Of a stretch of 64,000 nucleotides of DNA, positions 1 to 10,480 are shown in pieces. The DNA is from Odobenus rosmarus divergens (lineage: Eukaryota; Chordata; Mammalia; Carnivora; Odobenidae), in assembly GCF_000321225.1 (NCBI RefSeq), contig NW_004450397.1, positions 4,989,270-5,053,269 of the forward strand, read 5' to 3'. The notes below the pieces were generated by a model that saw only the letters and a list, made by a program, of their open reading frames with translations, was not told the origin of the DNA and made no database searches. A program made the translations under genes and the position numbers. Position 1 is the first letter of the stretch; the number at the start of each line of letters is the position of its first letter.

Positions 1-163
1 GGGGGGATGGGTTAGCCTGGTGATGGGTATTAAAGAGGGCACATTCTGCATGGAGCACTGGGTGTTATAGACAAACAATGAATCATGGAACACTACATCA
101 AAAACTAATGATGTAATGTATGGTAATTAACATAACAATAAAAAGTTAAAAAAACAAAAAAAA
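1..163 (+). repeat. L1 3' end (carnivore type), truncated by window edge
   Basis: Sense-strand end of a LINE-1 3' UTR. The motif 'gagcactgggtgttat' (53-68), followed by 'aaactaatgatgtaatgta' and an A-rich tail, is typical of carnivore L1 3' ends. The same motif recurs in reverse complement at 57900 and 62350, and the terminal part recurs at 30796. Only the 3' terminus is visible, so the original length is unknown. Confidence 0.85.
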
Positions 164-414
164 TGATTTGGACTCTTTTGTTTATAATGCGTATGCTGAT
201 ATTATGAATTGATTGGAAGAGCCAAGGGACACCATGAGTTACTGGGAAGTTCCTTTTTATTTTGCTTTTCATTTCATGAGCTCTCATGTCCTTCCCCAGG
301 AGAGAGTGCCACACAAGGGATGTTGCTCAGAGAGTCCTTGGACATGGTTAAGAAATTGGTAGGAAAATACCTAATGATCAATCATTCAGCACATACCTTG
401 CGAGGATCGTGTAT

Positions 415-850
415 CAGTTATTTATGACTGCAAAACAAATCACTCCAAAACTTAGTGATTTAAAACAATTGCTTTAATGCACATTATTCTGTGGATCAGG
501 AATCTGGGTAGGGCTCAATGAAATGGCTTATCTCCATGCCACATGGTGTTCCCTGGGACAGACTACTTGGGCTTTGAGGATCCAAAATATCTCCACTTAA
601 ATGTCTGGGGCCTTGGTGCTGGCTGTTGGCTGGGCTGTCCAGTTCTCCATGTGGCCTCTTTCTCCAGCAGGAAAGCTTGGACTTCTTTACTGTTGGCTGA
701 GTTTATAGGGAAAGCTACCATGTGCAAGGGCTTTACCATGTCTCTGCCATGTCACATTTGATGATGTCTCTTGACCAAAGCCAATGACACAGTTAAGCTG
801 GAGTCAGCATGAGAGGGAGTGCACATATGGTCCACTGGGGACCATACACC
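415..850 (-). mobile_element. MLT1-like LTR (ERVL-MaLR), old
   Basis: Antisense ancient solo LTR. 'gtgatttaaaacaattgc', 'ctgtggatcaggaatctgg', 'ttggtgctggctgttggctg' and 'catgtggcctctttctccag' are landmarks of an MLT1-type LTR read on the opposite strand. Short reading frames here are by-products of this repeat. The subfamily is not assigned and the boundaries are approximate. A related copy lies at 63630-64000. Confidence 0.7.
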
Positions 851-1329
851 AGATCTAAGATACACAGATGATTAACAAATACCTCCTAGGGACAGAGGCT
901 GTAACTCTGTAGACCATGTATCCCCACCCAGCTGGCAAGACTCCTGGAATCTCGCCAGATTCACCCACACCCCCTTTCACCCTTTCTGTTCACATTTTCA
1001 ATGACTTCTCTCCACCCAGGACTAGAGCAGGTTGCTTATTTCCTAACACACATCAGCAAGCATGAATAGCGAGGAGCTTTGACCCTGTAGGGTAGCTTTA
1101 ATAAACACTCTCCTTCTCAAAATAAAATAATGGCTACATTTTGTATTAGCAGGTATGGTCTGTTCAGAAGCTCGGGGTGAGGTACAGCAAAGTGGGCACC
1201 TGGCTAGACCCTGGCTTCCAGGGTCAAGGATGTCAGGGGAATACTACTGAAATCTTCTAGTCAAATGGAGAGGATCATTGTCCTTGGGTTGCCGAGGCAG
1301 AATGATTCAGAGTGTGATCCGAGAGTTGG
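851..1329. other. Unique-looking stretch, no gene seen
   Basis: No recognisable repeat or coding frame. There is an AATAAA-containing A-rich patch near 1110-1130 with no supporting exon signals. Confidence 0.5.
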
Positions 1330-1540
1330 TCCTCCTGGGACATGTGACTCAACTGCACTTGCTAACTTTGGGGAAATTACTTATGCTCTGCAGTTTTCAC
1401 ATATGGAAAATAGAAACAACATGTATCAGCCTATCAGGAAGACTGTCTTGGAGATCAAATGGTCATGCACATCTAAGTGCTTATCACTGTACCTGGTGTG
1501 CGGTAAAGGCTCACAAGCTGAACTATTTTTATTGGCACTA
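1330..1540 (+). repeat. MIR SINE, degraded
   Basis: Follows the MIR core order: a 'ggggaaattacttatgctctgcagtttt' -like segment, then a 'gtacctggtgtgcggtaaaggctca' -like 3' part equivalent to the usual 'agtgcctggcacatagtaa'. It is highly diverged, as expected for an ancient mammalian element. Confidence 0.6.
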
Positions 1541-3235
1541 ATACATATTTATCCCACATCTTCACCATTGTTCATAAGTATGCATATCCTGGTGTGGAAG
1601 AATGGAACGAAGGGAAGAAAAAAGGGAGGGGTGGGATGAGAGAAGGCTATATGAGAGAGGCTGAAATGAAGGGTGACAAGAAGGGGGGAAGGGCAGAGGC
1701 AGACACTTGAACCGGCAAGACTGCAAGCACACATACTTGATGACCAGAGATTATTTTCCGAGAAGGAGTCACATCTCTGGGGCTACCCAAAGCTCACTTG
1801 GCTCCTGGCAAACCTAAAATATTTGCCAGTGGGAGAGGCGGAGGGGTGTGTGTCAGAGAGCAAATGGATTTTGCCACCCAAGGTGTCTGTACCAACTTGG
1901 CCTGTATCGCATGGAAAAAAGGAAAGGGAGTGGGGGCAGGGGGAGGGAAATATTTCTCAGAGCAAGACTGACTAGTTGGCTGGGAATTCAACCATGAGAC
2001 CTGCCCTATTAGTAAGTCTACAAATAATACATACAGCTTCCCCTACATTTCCAACTCTGGAAGGAAAAACAGAGTGGCCCAGCTCCCTACGCACTTTTCA
2101 GACCAAGTGTCCTTTGGTTTAACACTTCTCCTTTGCTCCTCTTTGGCCCCTTCCTTCTCCCCTGGGAACCTCAAGGGCTGGTACTGGTGGAAAGTGAATT
2201 TCTTGCCAAGGATGAGCAGGAGCAGAGCAGACTGAGGGTCACATCTCTGATCCAAGCTCCATTCTCTGCCTAGGTGACTCTAGGGCTGCAATAGCAGACT
2301 TTCATCTGTGTGTAGATGGAAGAATTAGGTAATGATAAGACTCAAAACTGGGATACGGATGGTGTCAGAATGCCTTTATCTAATTTATTAAGCCCAAGAT
2401 TTGGGATCGGTAAAAAGGGCTCCCCTTGGCAGAAGGAGCCATGAGAAACCTCTCTGGACATCAGCACCTCCAGACCTTCCATTCTGGTCAGTGGTACGGG
2501 CCACAGTACAGACTCAACCATCTAGAAGGACGCCCCTCCAAAATTGTGATGACATCTTTCTTTCACATATACGTATCTTTTAACTCAAAAAGATTTGGAA
2601 GTAAGTGTAGGAATTTTAGATAGTAAGTACATATCATTAATAATTTAATATTTAGATTATCTGTGCATTTTTGGTATTTTATGTTCTTATCATGTTTAAA
2701 AAATTTGGTCTACTAGGATTACAGATCAATCTTGTAACTCCAATTTATAATAAGTAACTGAATAATTAATTTAGATGTGGGTTAAGGTTGAAATCTTAGT
2801 TTATATTATATTTGGATAATTAAGAAAACTTGAGCATCACTACTTTTAGAAGCTCAGTGTATTAGATTTATAAGAATCATTTAAGTAATTGAGAAAATTT
2901 ATTAAAGTTCTTTTAAGTAAATGCAAACATACTAAATTTATCAATACAGTGAAGAATGTTTTCCTTAATAAGTTTGTAACTGTGACCAAACATTGATCAA
3001 AGCTCCTTACAAAGTGATAGTCAAACTCACTAGCTCCATAATCAGAATTATAAGATTGATAAATTGAAAGTAATTGATTAAAGGAAAACTAGAGTTTTTC
3101 ATGTGGAACCTTAATTAATAGAATATTTATTTTAATTTTAAAGTGACCTCTGGATAACGTTTTCTGCTCATGAAATCTACTTAGAAAATAATAAAAGATA
3201 TCACAGTAAAATTATTTTGATCATGGTGATTATTA
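1541..3235. other. Unique stretch; AT-rich from about 2620
   Basis: No gene recognised. 1600-1940 is purine-rich and 2040-2300 is of mixed composition with only short open frames. From about 2620 to 3235 the DNA is strongly AT-rich with many short direct repeats such as 'taatttaga'. It may be an eroded transposon that I cannot name. Confidence 0.5.
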
Positions 3236-3782
3236 GCATACAGGCTTTCTGTTGCTGTTTGAGAAATTACCTCAAATGGAGCAGCTTAAATGAATATCCA
3301 TTATTTATTATCTCACAGTTCATCAATCAGTAGGCCAGGCACAGCATAACCAGGTCCTCTTCTCAGGGTTTTATGAGGCTGCAATCAAGATTTTTGAGCA
3401 GGGATGGGTTCTCATCTGAGGCTCAGGGTCCTTTTCCAAGTTCACATGGGTGTTGGCAGAATTCATTTCCTTGCAGCTGTCAGACTCATAGTGCCTTACT
3501 TCTTCAAGGCCAGCAAGAGAAAGCATTTCTAACTTACAGACATTTTTAAAAAGAGTTCATCTGCTTAGGTCAGGCCCACCCAGCATAATCTTCCTCTTCG
3601 TTAACTCAAAACCAGCTGATTAAGAGCCTTCATTGCATCTGTGGAAGTCCTTTCACCTTTGCCATATAACATAACCTAATCAGAGGAGTGAAACCCCATC
3701 ATATTCACAGATCTCACACCCCCTCCAGTCTGTACCAGGGGGTGAGAGTGATGAGGACCCTCTGAGAATTCTGGCTGCCACA
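3236..3782 (-). mobile_element. MLT1-type LTR (ERVL-MaLR), near full length
   Basis: Antisense LTR. On the minus strand it begins 'tgtggcagccagaattctca' (from 3782) and ends near 3240 at the complement of 'ttctgttgctgttt'. Internal landmarks include 'cagaattcatttccttgcag' and 'catcatattcacagatctca'. A solo LTR is inferred because no internal retroviral sequence is adjacent. The family is judged from memory of MaLR LTRs and the subfamily is open. Confidence 0.7.
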
Positions 3783-3920
3783 GTTAATACAGTATCTTCC
3801 TTCTTTTTAAAAACATAGTGCCCAGGACATCACTTCTACCACTCTCATTTCCTCATCACCTCCCTTCTCCTCAAATCCCATCACTCAGGTTATGGTCAAT
3901 TCTGGGTCCCTACCACTTCT

Positions 3921-3980
3921 TTTTTTTTTTTTTTTTAAGATTTATGTATTTATTAGAGAGAGAGAGATAGAAAGTGTGTG

Positions 3981-4014
<34 letters not shown>

Positions 4015-4184
4015 AGACCTGGGGTAGGGGCAAAGGGTAAGAGAGAAAATCTTAAGCAGACTCCACACTTGGAGTGGAGCCTGAACCAGGGCTGGCTTGA
4101 TCTCACGACCTGAGAGAGACCCAATCATGACCTGAGCTGAAATCAAGAGTCAGAGGCCCAACTGACTGAGCCACTCAGGTGCCC
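3921..4184 (-). mobile_element. CAN SINE, older subfamily, with internal (TG)n
   Basis: Reverse-strand tRNA-Lys-derived SINE: poly-T, 'aagatttatgtatttatt', (GA)n, then a body ending 'actgactgagccactcaggt'. It has the older-type motif 'aaatcaagagtc'. The (GA)n part has been replaced by a (TG)n run at 3973-4014. Imperfect target-site duplicates may be 'accacttct' (3912) and 'cactgcttct' (4190). Confidence 0.92.
3973..4014. repeat. (TG)n microsatellite
   Basis: About 20 TG units with one CG interruption, located inside the SINE at 3921-4184. Likely length-polymorphic. Confidence 0.95.
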
Positions 4185-4300
4185 CTCCCCACTGCTTCTT
4201 GACCATGACCCTTCTTTTCCAGAACCACAGCTTTCACTTTGGTTCTCTAGGGCCTTATCTCTTGCTGGCTTGTCATAGCTGCCACCACCCTGACTTCCCA

Positions 4301-4413
4301 CCCAGGCTTCAGCATGGAGCCTGACTCAGGACTCAATCCCGTGACCCTGAGATCAAGACCTGAGCCAAAATCAAGAGTCGGACGCTTAATCAACTGAGCC
4401 ACCCAGATGCCCC
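4301..4413 (-). mobile_element. CAN SINE fragment, older subfamily
   Basis: Head half only of an antisense SINE: 'cagcatggagcctgactcag' through 'aaaatcaagagtcggacgct' to 'gagccacccagatgcccc'. The (CT)n tract and A-rich tail are absent, so the copy is truncated on its 3' side. Confidence 0.85.
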
Positions 4414-4970
4414 CAGAAGAATCTTTCTTAAATACATATCTGATCATACCATTTCCCAGCTTACAACCTAGGGCCCCATGGATATATTTCAAACCCCTTA
4501 CTTGCATGTTCTTGTCCACATAGATCTTGTCTTGTTTCTAACTTCACCCCTCTTCAATCTTTCCAGAATTTCCTGCTCCCCACATATTTACCACATTCTT
4601 ATCATCCCAAACTGCTAGAGATCACTCAATAGACCAAACTGCTTCTCACCTTGATGCTTGTCTTCATGACTCTGCCAGGTGGTTCTGTCCTGGTAGACCC
4701 TCAAGGACTGGGCATACAGTTCAACTTCTCTCTGAGGGCTTGCCTACCCTCACTGTTGGACTTGACCACTCCCCTTTCTTGCCCCAGGCCCCCATAGCCT
4801 ATATGGCCATTACAATCCTGTAACACTTTACTGCACATGTATAAATCTGTCTTTCCATCATTCTCTTAGGCAACAAGGTCCTTGGAGAGAGAAATAGTTT
4901 CCTATTTATTGTGCTAGCCATAGTAACTGGCACAGTGTTAAGAATATAATAGGCAATTCATGATTTTTAA

Positions 4971-6011
4971 TAAAAGAAAGAAACATGAGGTAAATGAATG
5001 CTCCAGTTCTCTGAACTTTAGTTTTCTTACTGGAGGTGGTATTATCTATTAACGCATTGCTAACGTAAGGACTGAAGTTGTCGTAAAGTCTGCCCTTTTG
5101 CCAGCATAGTTCAGGGGAAATCAGGATGGCAGGAAAATGGACTCCAACAGTATGTACTGAATCTTTTAGAATTATATAGCTTGGTTTGGCATGATAAAGT
5201 AGCAGGCCTGTGACAGTGTGACAATAGCCTTCTTCATGATAACAAGATGCAGTTCTGGTGGCCATGAGAGTGAGCCTTGCAGACCTCCTACTCCTGGGAG
5301 CTTAACTGACTGAAGGCCTCAGATGCTGTGCTCTAAAATCCATCACTGTGTTTGCTCCAAGGCCATACCTCCCATAGGCTGCTCCCCACTAATGATTGAG
5401 TGCACTGGGGATATTAAGGCAGATCGATTTCCAGGAGTCACAGGACTGCTTTGTCAGCTCATTTTGGCTCAGTGATTCCCAGATGGCTTTGCCAAACCTT
5501 CCTTACCCTTCCGAACAGTCTAGGACATTCAACCCAGCACTCCCTCCCTTTCTCCTTCATGCAGGATTAGATTTGCTTTATAGGCTGAAGGTGCTCCCAG
5601 CCTTCTCCACGTCCTCCCTGATTTCCTCTCACAGATGCATTTCCCCTCATCAAATCCTTGCATGCTTGATCTTGTCTTGGCATCTTCTCCTTGAAGGAGA
5701 AAAGCAATATGCTAGAAGGACATTTTTGTTTTCTGTGAGTTAATGTATAGCAATGGCAGATAGTGTCATTCTGTCTTAACTATGGTCCAGGGGAATGAGG
5801 AAAGGAGCTTTTGTCCTTACTTGGGACAGAGACTTAAAAAGAAGAGCCCTGGAGGACAGCATCTTAGTGGTCATGCATGTCATTGAGGAGGGTCAGGCAG
5901 GAGGGACACAGGACAGTAGCGGGACTGGCTGCTTTTCCTCAGCCAGAGAATTGTCTTAGAGAGCTCATTTCTACCCCTGTACCTAAGCAAGTTTGTGTTC
6001 CCTAAGCATCA
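4971..6011. other. Unique stretch, possible old LTR remnant
   Basis: No gene recognised. Around 5620-5690, 'ccttgcatgcttgatcttgt' followed by 'cttggcatcttctcc' resembles the end of an old LTR or LINE repeat, but I could not assign a family. Open frames at 4906-5265 (minus) and 5396-5743 (plus) resemble no known protein. Confidence 0.4.
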
Positions 6012-6130
6012 TATACACACAAGCACACACATATGCACACACACACATACACGTATGCATACACACACATACACAAATGCACACACATGTGCATACATAG
6101 ACAAACACACATAAGCACACACACACACTC
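6012..6130. repeat. (CA)n-rich imperfect microsatellite
   Basis: A 120-bp run of CACA units broken by ATAC, TGCA and ACGT triplets. Its degenerate state suggests an old, slowly mutating array. Confidence 0.9.
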
Positions 6131-7410
6131 CTCTTATATCATTCATGGTCCAAGTAGGAGAGTGTAATAGTACAGGAAGAGTTTAAGAAAGGGGCCATTT
6201 ACAGAGGCCTCAGCATGACTTTTAAAATGTGACAAGGACTGGTGTGGTATCCTCCAGGCTAGTCATATCCAGGAGACTTGAAGAAACAGAAGAAGAAACA
6301 AATCTAATTACTCGAAGACAGAAGAAAGATAGTATTGTAGGAATTATGGTCTTTAACAGAGGAATACAGCCACCTGTCACATTAAATACCACAGTATCAC
6401 CCTGCTCTGTCCCTCTGATCTCCTATCGGTACTCCTCATTGGCTAAATTTACCCAGAAGCCAGCAAGCATGAGGCAAGTGATGCAGTCCATATACCTGAG
6501 GGCATATAACTCAGAGTGGAAAAGAATGAGCAGTGTGTGTGGAGGGTGAATGGCAGATACATCTTGTCTACCCCAAATAAAGGTGCAAAATGGCAAAGAG
6601 CCTGCTCAAAAGTCACAAAGAGGAACAAGGAACAGGAGAGTTTGTGCTAGGTTGCTATTATTACCATTTTGTTTTTTTTTTTTCAAATGTATGGTAATCT
6701 CTTTCTAAAGGTTTTAAAATGAAACTTTTGCCACACAGTGAAAATGCATGCCTTTGGCTCCCCTCTCCGGGTTGGCTGCCACCCTCTGACCAGTACCGGC
6801 TGGCTGGCCCCACACTCACATTCAGTTCCAGAGGCCAGCTAGCAGCTCTTACCCTTGGCTGGGAAAGGGCACAGCTCAGTGTGTCTGGAAGGACAGGCTC
6901 TGATCACCAGCTCTCCTAGAGCATTACAGAGACCAGTCCTCTGGCCCCTCCACCACTGCTCAGCAGTTCACTGAGGACAGTGTAGGAAGAAAATGTCACC
7001 CAGCCTGAGAAACCTCTCAGTCCTGTCCCCCACAGGGACACCAGCAAAGTTAAAAGTAACAGGCTTTGGGGTGAGCTGGGAGGATACAATGTGCTGAGAT
7101 CATAGTTGATAGTGTCAGCCTTCACACCTCAGGCGGGGCCAACAGCTCCTTGCAGACCTGGGCGCAGAACGCTGGAAGGAACAACATTCATGAACTGGTG
7201 GTAATGGTGGACAGAGTCCTGTTACCGGAGGTTTCTCTGAGCCAGGCTGGTGCAGTTGGCCTAGGAGGTGAGGCGAATACTGGTCGTCTGCTGGAGGAGG
7301 TGCTGGTCCATCTCCTGTATAGGTTGTCTCAGTCTGAACTGGATGTGGGCAACATCTCCCTTTGATAAAGTTTGTGTCATTGCCCCTCTGGGCCTGCCCT
7401 TCACTTAGAG
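6131..7410. other. Unique stretch, GC-richer from 6740
   Basis: 6400-6560 resembles the end of an old LTR or L1 3' UTR ('aaatttacccagaagccag'), unassigned. 6740-7400 is noticeably GC-richer than its surroundings. On the minus strand 7115-7429 holds a 104-codon open frame, and another minus frame reads through with two stops, which could be a decayed processed pseudogene. No product recognised. Confidence 0.4.
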
Positions 7411-7575
7411 CTGAGTTCTCAAACTCCATGGCACATCAAGATCGTCCACAGAGCTATTAAAAATCCCAATGACTAGGTAACACTCCAGACTAATTAAATC
7501 AGAATCTCTGGAGTAGGACCCAGGCTTCATCCAGAGTTTGATCAAATAGCTAGGGAACTCCAGTATGTCACTAAG
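7411..7575 (+). mobile_element. MER5A-like nonautonomous hAT DNA transposon
   Basis: Starts 'gagttctcaaactccatgg', close to the MER5A terminus, and continues with 'gagctattaaaaatcccaat' and 'aaatcagaatctctggag', in the order of the MER5A consensus. The 3' terminal inverted repeat is eroded. Confidence 0.75.
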
Positions 7576-8034
7576 GTACTGAGACAGGACTTTCAACTTT
7601 GAAGTACCCCAAGGTCTTCCCTTCTGGCCCCAGTTCTGCACTAGTTGAGTCCTGTTCTCTGGGATTCTCTCTAAGTCATTTACCCTTGATAAGTCTTCCC
7701 ATCACACTTCAGATCCAGATCCAGGTTTATGCTCCCTCCATTCCTTTAGAATTTCAGAGCCAGAAGGGACCCCAGAGTTCATCTGACCCGAAGTCTTTAC
7801 TGAATGAACAGGAAACTTGGGGTGCAGGAGATGAAGGGTAGGTAGTTAGGTAAGTGAAGCAAGGACACAGGCCACTTTCTGCTCTAACTGATTTGCAGAG
7901 CCTGGAAATCCCTTCAGTGGCCACTAACCCCCTCTGGGAAAAGCAACAATCAGTTTGGTTCACTTTCTGAAAAGGCAAGGTGTGGTCAAAGTATGAAAGA
8001 CCTTATGGAGGGAAATCCATGTCAAGGATTTATT
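7576..8034. other. No gene seen; weak ancient-repeat signature at 7745-7800
   Basis: 'cagagccagaagggacccca' followed by 'gagttcatctgacccga' resembles a widespread ancient mammalian repeat ('agagctggaagggacc... gagatcatctagtccaa'), family not assigned. The rest is featureless. Confidence 0.4.
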
Positions 8035-8215
8035 AAGAGTTAAGATGGTAGGCAGTGGGGAGCCACAGAAGAGCCCAGAGCATCGGAATGCCACACCTGG
8101 AGCTGAACTTTAAGATGATCACTATGAAAGTGGCAATTAAGAGTGGGGAAAGAGAGACTGTTGGCAGTAAAACAAGAGACAGAAAGCCAAGGTAAAGTAG
8201 AAGCAAGCAATTCTG
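8035..8215 (+). repeat. Ancient interspersed repeat, unassigned family (copy 1 of 3)
   Basis: Matches the order seen in a common old mammalian repeat: 'ggcagtggggagccac', then 'tttaagatgatcactatgaa', then 'ggcaattaagagtgggga' and 'agacagaaagccaagg'. Related copies appear at 18860-18985 and 53270-53720. I recognise the repeat but cannot name it with certainty. Confidence 0.5.
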
Positions 8216-9074
8216 AAGGAGGTGAGAAGCAGAGGGAAGGACAGATGTGAGTTCTGGAGACATAACTGATAGGTGTGTCTTTGACCTCTTCACCATATTG
8301 CAAACTGACTTACGACTAAGAGCTGAGTTTTCATAGCTTGGAATCTGAAAGGCCTGTGTTTGCCCAAATGCCACTGGCCTCAACAGCAGTCTGGAGTGCA
8401 GGATGAAGCCCCATTGAAGAGAAAGCTTGGCCACAAACATGTGGGTCTTAGACTTTCCCACTGATGGCTCATTGAGGGCAGGGACCAGCTTTTTACTCTA
8501 GAGGAGGTTAGTGTGTAACGAAGCTGGTAGGTGTTGGCCCATGGATGACAGACTGGAGCAGGAGCCAGTGGGCCATCTGATCTCTGGACTTTCCCAAGGA
8601 CTTCAGCTTAATCCTGAAAACCTGCATGTGGATCTGGAAGAATCTAGAGGGCATTGAGGAACAGACCAAACCATTCAGGCTGTTCCTTGGGTTGTTCCTT
8701 CCTGAACTTGGCTTGGAAGTCTGGCTCCTTGCACTCTGATGGGAAGGGGAGAAAAAGGAGAAGGGAAAGAAAGAGAGGAGAGGAAAAAAAATTTTTTTTT
8801 AGCTTTTCAGGTTTATGATTTGCAGCTATAGATGCAACTGAGACCCAAGTGCCTTCTAAGATGGTACATCATCAGTTTTATTATGATAAAACATTTTATC
8901 AAGAGATACAAACAAGGCACATTGTTAAAAGTGATCGCATGGGTCAAAATCTGAGCTTAGCATGAGATTTTTAGGACTCTGCCCTTGAAACTGGGCTGCT
9001 GGTTTGGGGACACCCACAGAGAAGCAGCACATTGCACTTGTTTAAGCTGTATGGGGTTGAAGTCTGACGTGGTA
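8216..9074. other. Unique stretch with purine-rich tract at 8742-8790
   Basis: No gene or clear transposon. 8742-8790 is a nearly pure purine run (GA/AAGG), followed by an A8/T9 junction at about 8786-8801. Confidence 0.5.
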
Positions 9075-9217
9075 TCTTTCTAGCCATGTATCCTTGGACA
9101 AGTTATACAACATCTCTGTGCCTAAGCTTCCTCACCTGCAAAATCAATAAAGCACTCAGAAGCATGCATGGCACATAATAAGTGCTCAATAAATATTGGC
9201 TATTATTATTATTATCT
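9075..9217 (+). repeat. MIR SINE, 3' two-thirds
   Basis: Good match in order: 'ccttggacaagttatacaac', 'ctctgtgcctaagcttcctc', 'atggcacataataagtgctc', 'aataaatattggctattatt', ending in a TTA repeat. Confidence 0.88.
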
Positions 9218-9264
9218 TACAGTTCAGGGATTCCTCCAGGTAGTATGTCATAACAAAACATCAC

Positions 9265-9410
9265 TGGACAAGGAGTCTGGTTGCCAATGACTAGTTCTCT
9301 GAACTTGGTCAAGTCATGTTTAATATCTGTAAGCCTTGGTTTCTTTATATCATGAGGATGATTATAGTCTATGTTGCCATGTGATTATAAAGATCAAATG
9401 TGAAAATGGG
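9265..9410 (+). repeat. MIR SINE, second tandem-oriented copy
   Basis: 'ctgaacttggtcaagtcatg' then 'taagccttggtttctttata' and 'gatgattatagtctatgttg' follow MIR order. It is separate from the copy at 9075-9217 because it restarts at the 5' part of the core. Confidence 0.7.
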
Positions 9411-9756
9411 TGGGGAAGCATCTTATTAACTAGAGAATCCTACACAGATTGAGGGATGCCATTTCCTGTTGATTTGCCACCTGGGACTTGCCTCTCTTGT
9501 CCCCCATTCCCACCACCCTGCTCCCAACTGGATCCAGAGCTACAGACTAGAGGAAGACCAGCAGGCACTGTTCTCCCACTGTGGGACCCTGAACAGGAGA
9601 ACACTGAGGTTTATCCTTCAAATTTTTCTCTCTTCTTTATCCACTCCACCTCCTGATGCTCATCTTGGGTCTTCTATTGTGGCTTTTTGCTCTGTTTGGA
9701 AAATATCTGACATTTAACCAGAATAATAATTAGGAACCAACTCCAAGTCATATATT
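9411..9756. other. Unique stretch, nothing recognised
   Basis: Pyrimidine-rich in 9480-9530. Two short overlapping open frames (9456-9656, 9469-9717) resemble no known protein. Confidence 0.5.
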
Positions 9757-9773
9757 CCACACAAAGGAACTTT

Positions 9774-9980
9774 TTTTTAAGATTTTATTTTTTTAAAGAT
9801 TTTATTTATTTATTTGAGATAGAGAGAGAGAATGAGCATGAACAGGGAGAGGGATAGAGGGAGAGGGAGAAGCAGACTCCCGGCTGAGCAGGGAGCCCGA
9901 TGCGGGGCTCGATCCCAGGACTCTGGGGTCATGACCTGAGCCAAAGGCAGACACTTAACTGACTGACCCACCCAGGTGCC
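9774..9980 (-). mobile_element. CAN SINE, younger subfamily, perfect 17-bp TSD
   Basis: Antisense SINE flanked by the exact duplication 'ccacacaaaggaacttt' (9757-9773 and 9979-9995, overlapping the element end by two bases). The body has 'ccaaaggcagacacttaact', the younger-type motif. The tail end is duplicated: 'aagattttatttt' occurs at about 9779 and again at about 9797. Confidence 0.97.
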
Positions 9981-9995
9981 ACACAAAGGAACTTT

Positions 9996-10314
9996 AAGTC
10001 CTAAAAGGCTATAACTATTATGGTGGAATTTGATCCCAGGAGAAAAGGGGGACTACTGGTGTGGTGATCTACTCACCTGGACCTGGTCAGAAAGCTTTGA
10101 TTTGAGTCAGTCCCTATCCCTGACTTACCCTGTGATTTCACTCAGGACCTCACTGAATTGAAAGGGCTCCCTGGAAAATGAAGGGGCTAAATTAAATTCC
10201 TTCAAACTTCCATTATAGGTTTTCTATGTATCCATGATTCTAAAACTCCATTAGAATCAATTCCTATGAAGCATAGGCATTCTGTTGCAATTAAAATGAA
10301 GAACATTCTAACAG
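9996..10314. other. Unique stretch
   Basis: No gene or repeat recognised. Confidence 0.5.
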
Positions 10315-10480
10315 AGCTGACTAAAGAGGAAATGAGAAACTGTGAGTTCCCATATCTAGAAGTTTTCAAGCAGAAGTGACTTTCTGCAGGTGGAATCCTA
10401 CAGGAAAAAATGGGTGGCTGGATATTAAGGTCCCTGACAACTCAGAGGTCGAGGGATTCTGAATTCTGTGAATTTTACAA
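10315..10480 (+). repeat. L3/CR1 LINE 3' end, ancient
   Basis: Order 'tgagttcccatatctagaag', 'ttttcaagcagaagtgact', 'ttaaggtccctgacaactca', 'gagggattctgaattctgtg' corresponds to the CR1/L3 3' terminus, whose hallmark is 'aggtcccttccaactct...attctatga'. Confidence 0.65.

Larger units (their letters stand above)
3840..4970 (+). repeat. L2 LINE 3' region, interrupted by two SINEs
   Basis: A diffuse L2 match in sense orientation. The 4415-4970 part carries the typical 3' UTR order: 'ctgatcataccatttcccagc', 'gacttgaccactcccc', 'aacaaggtccttggagaga' and 'actggcacagtgttaagaat'. The part upstream (3840-3920, 4190-4300) is weaker. CAN SINEs at 3921-4184 and 4301-4413 split it. Confidence 0.65.

Noticed and set aside
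415..3782. LTR pair at 415-850 and 3236-3782 as the ends of one provirus
   Set aside because: The two LTRs differ in sequence type, and the DNA between them shows no gag, pol or env-like reading. They are independent solo LTRs.
3892..4146. Open frames rich in Val-Cys or Thr-His repeats
   Set aside because: They are translations of the (TG)n/(CA)n microsatellite in a SINE, not proteins.
6012..6130. CRISPR-like regular repeat
   Set aside because: Dinucleotide array without spacers, in a mammalian genome.
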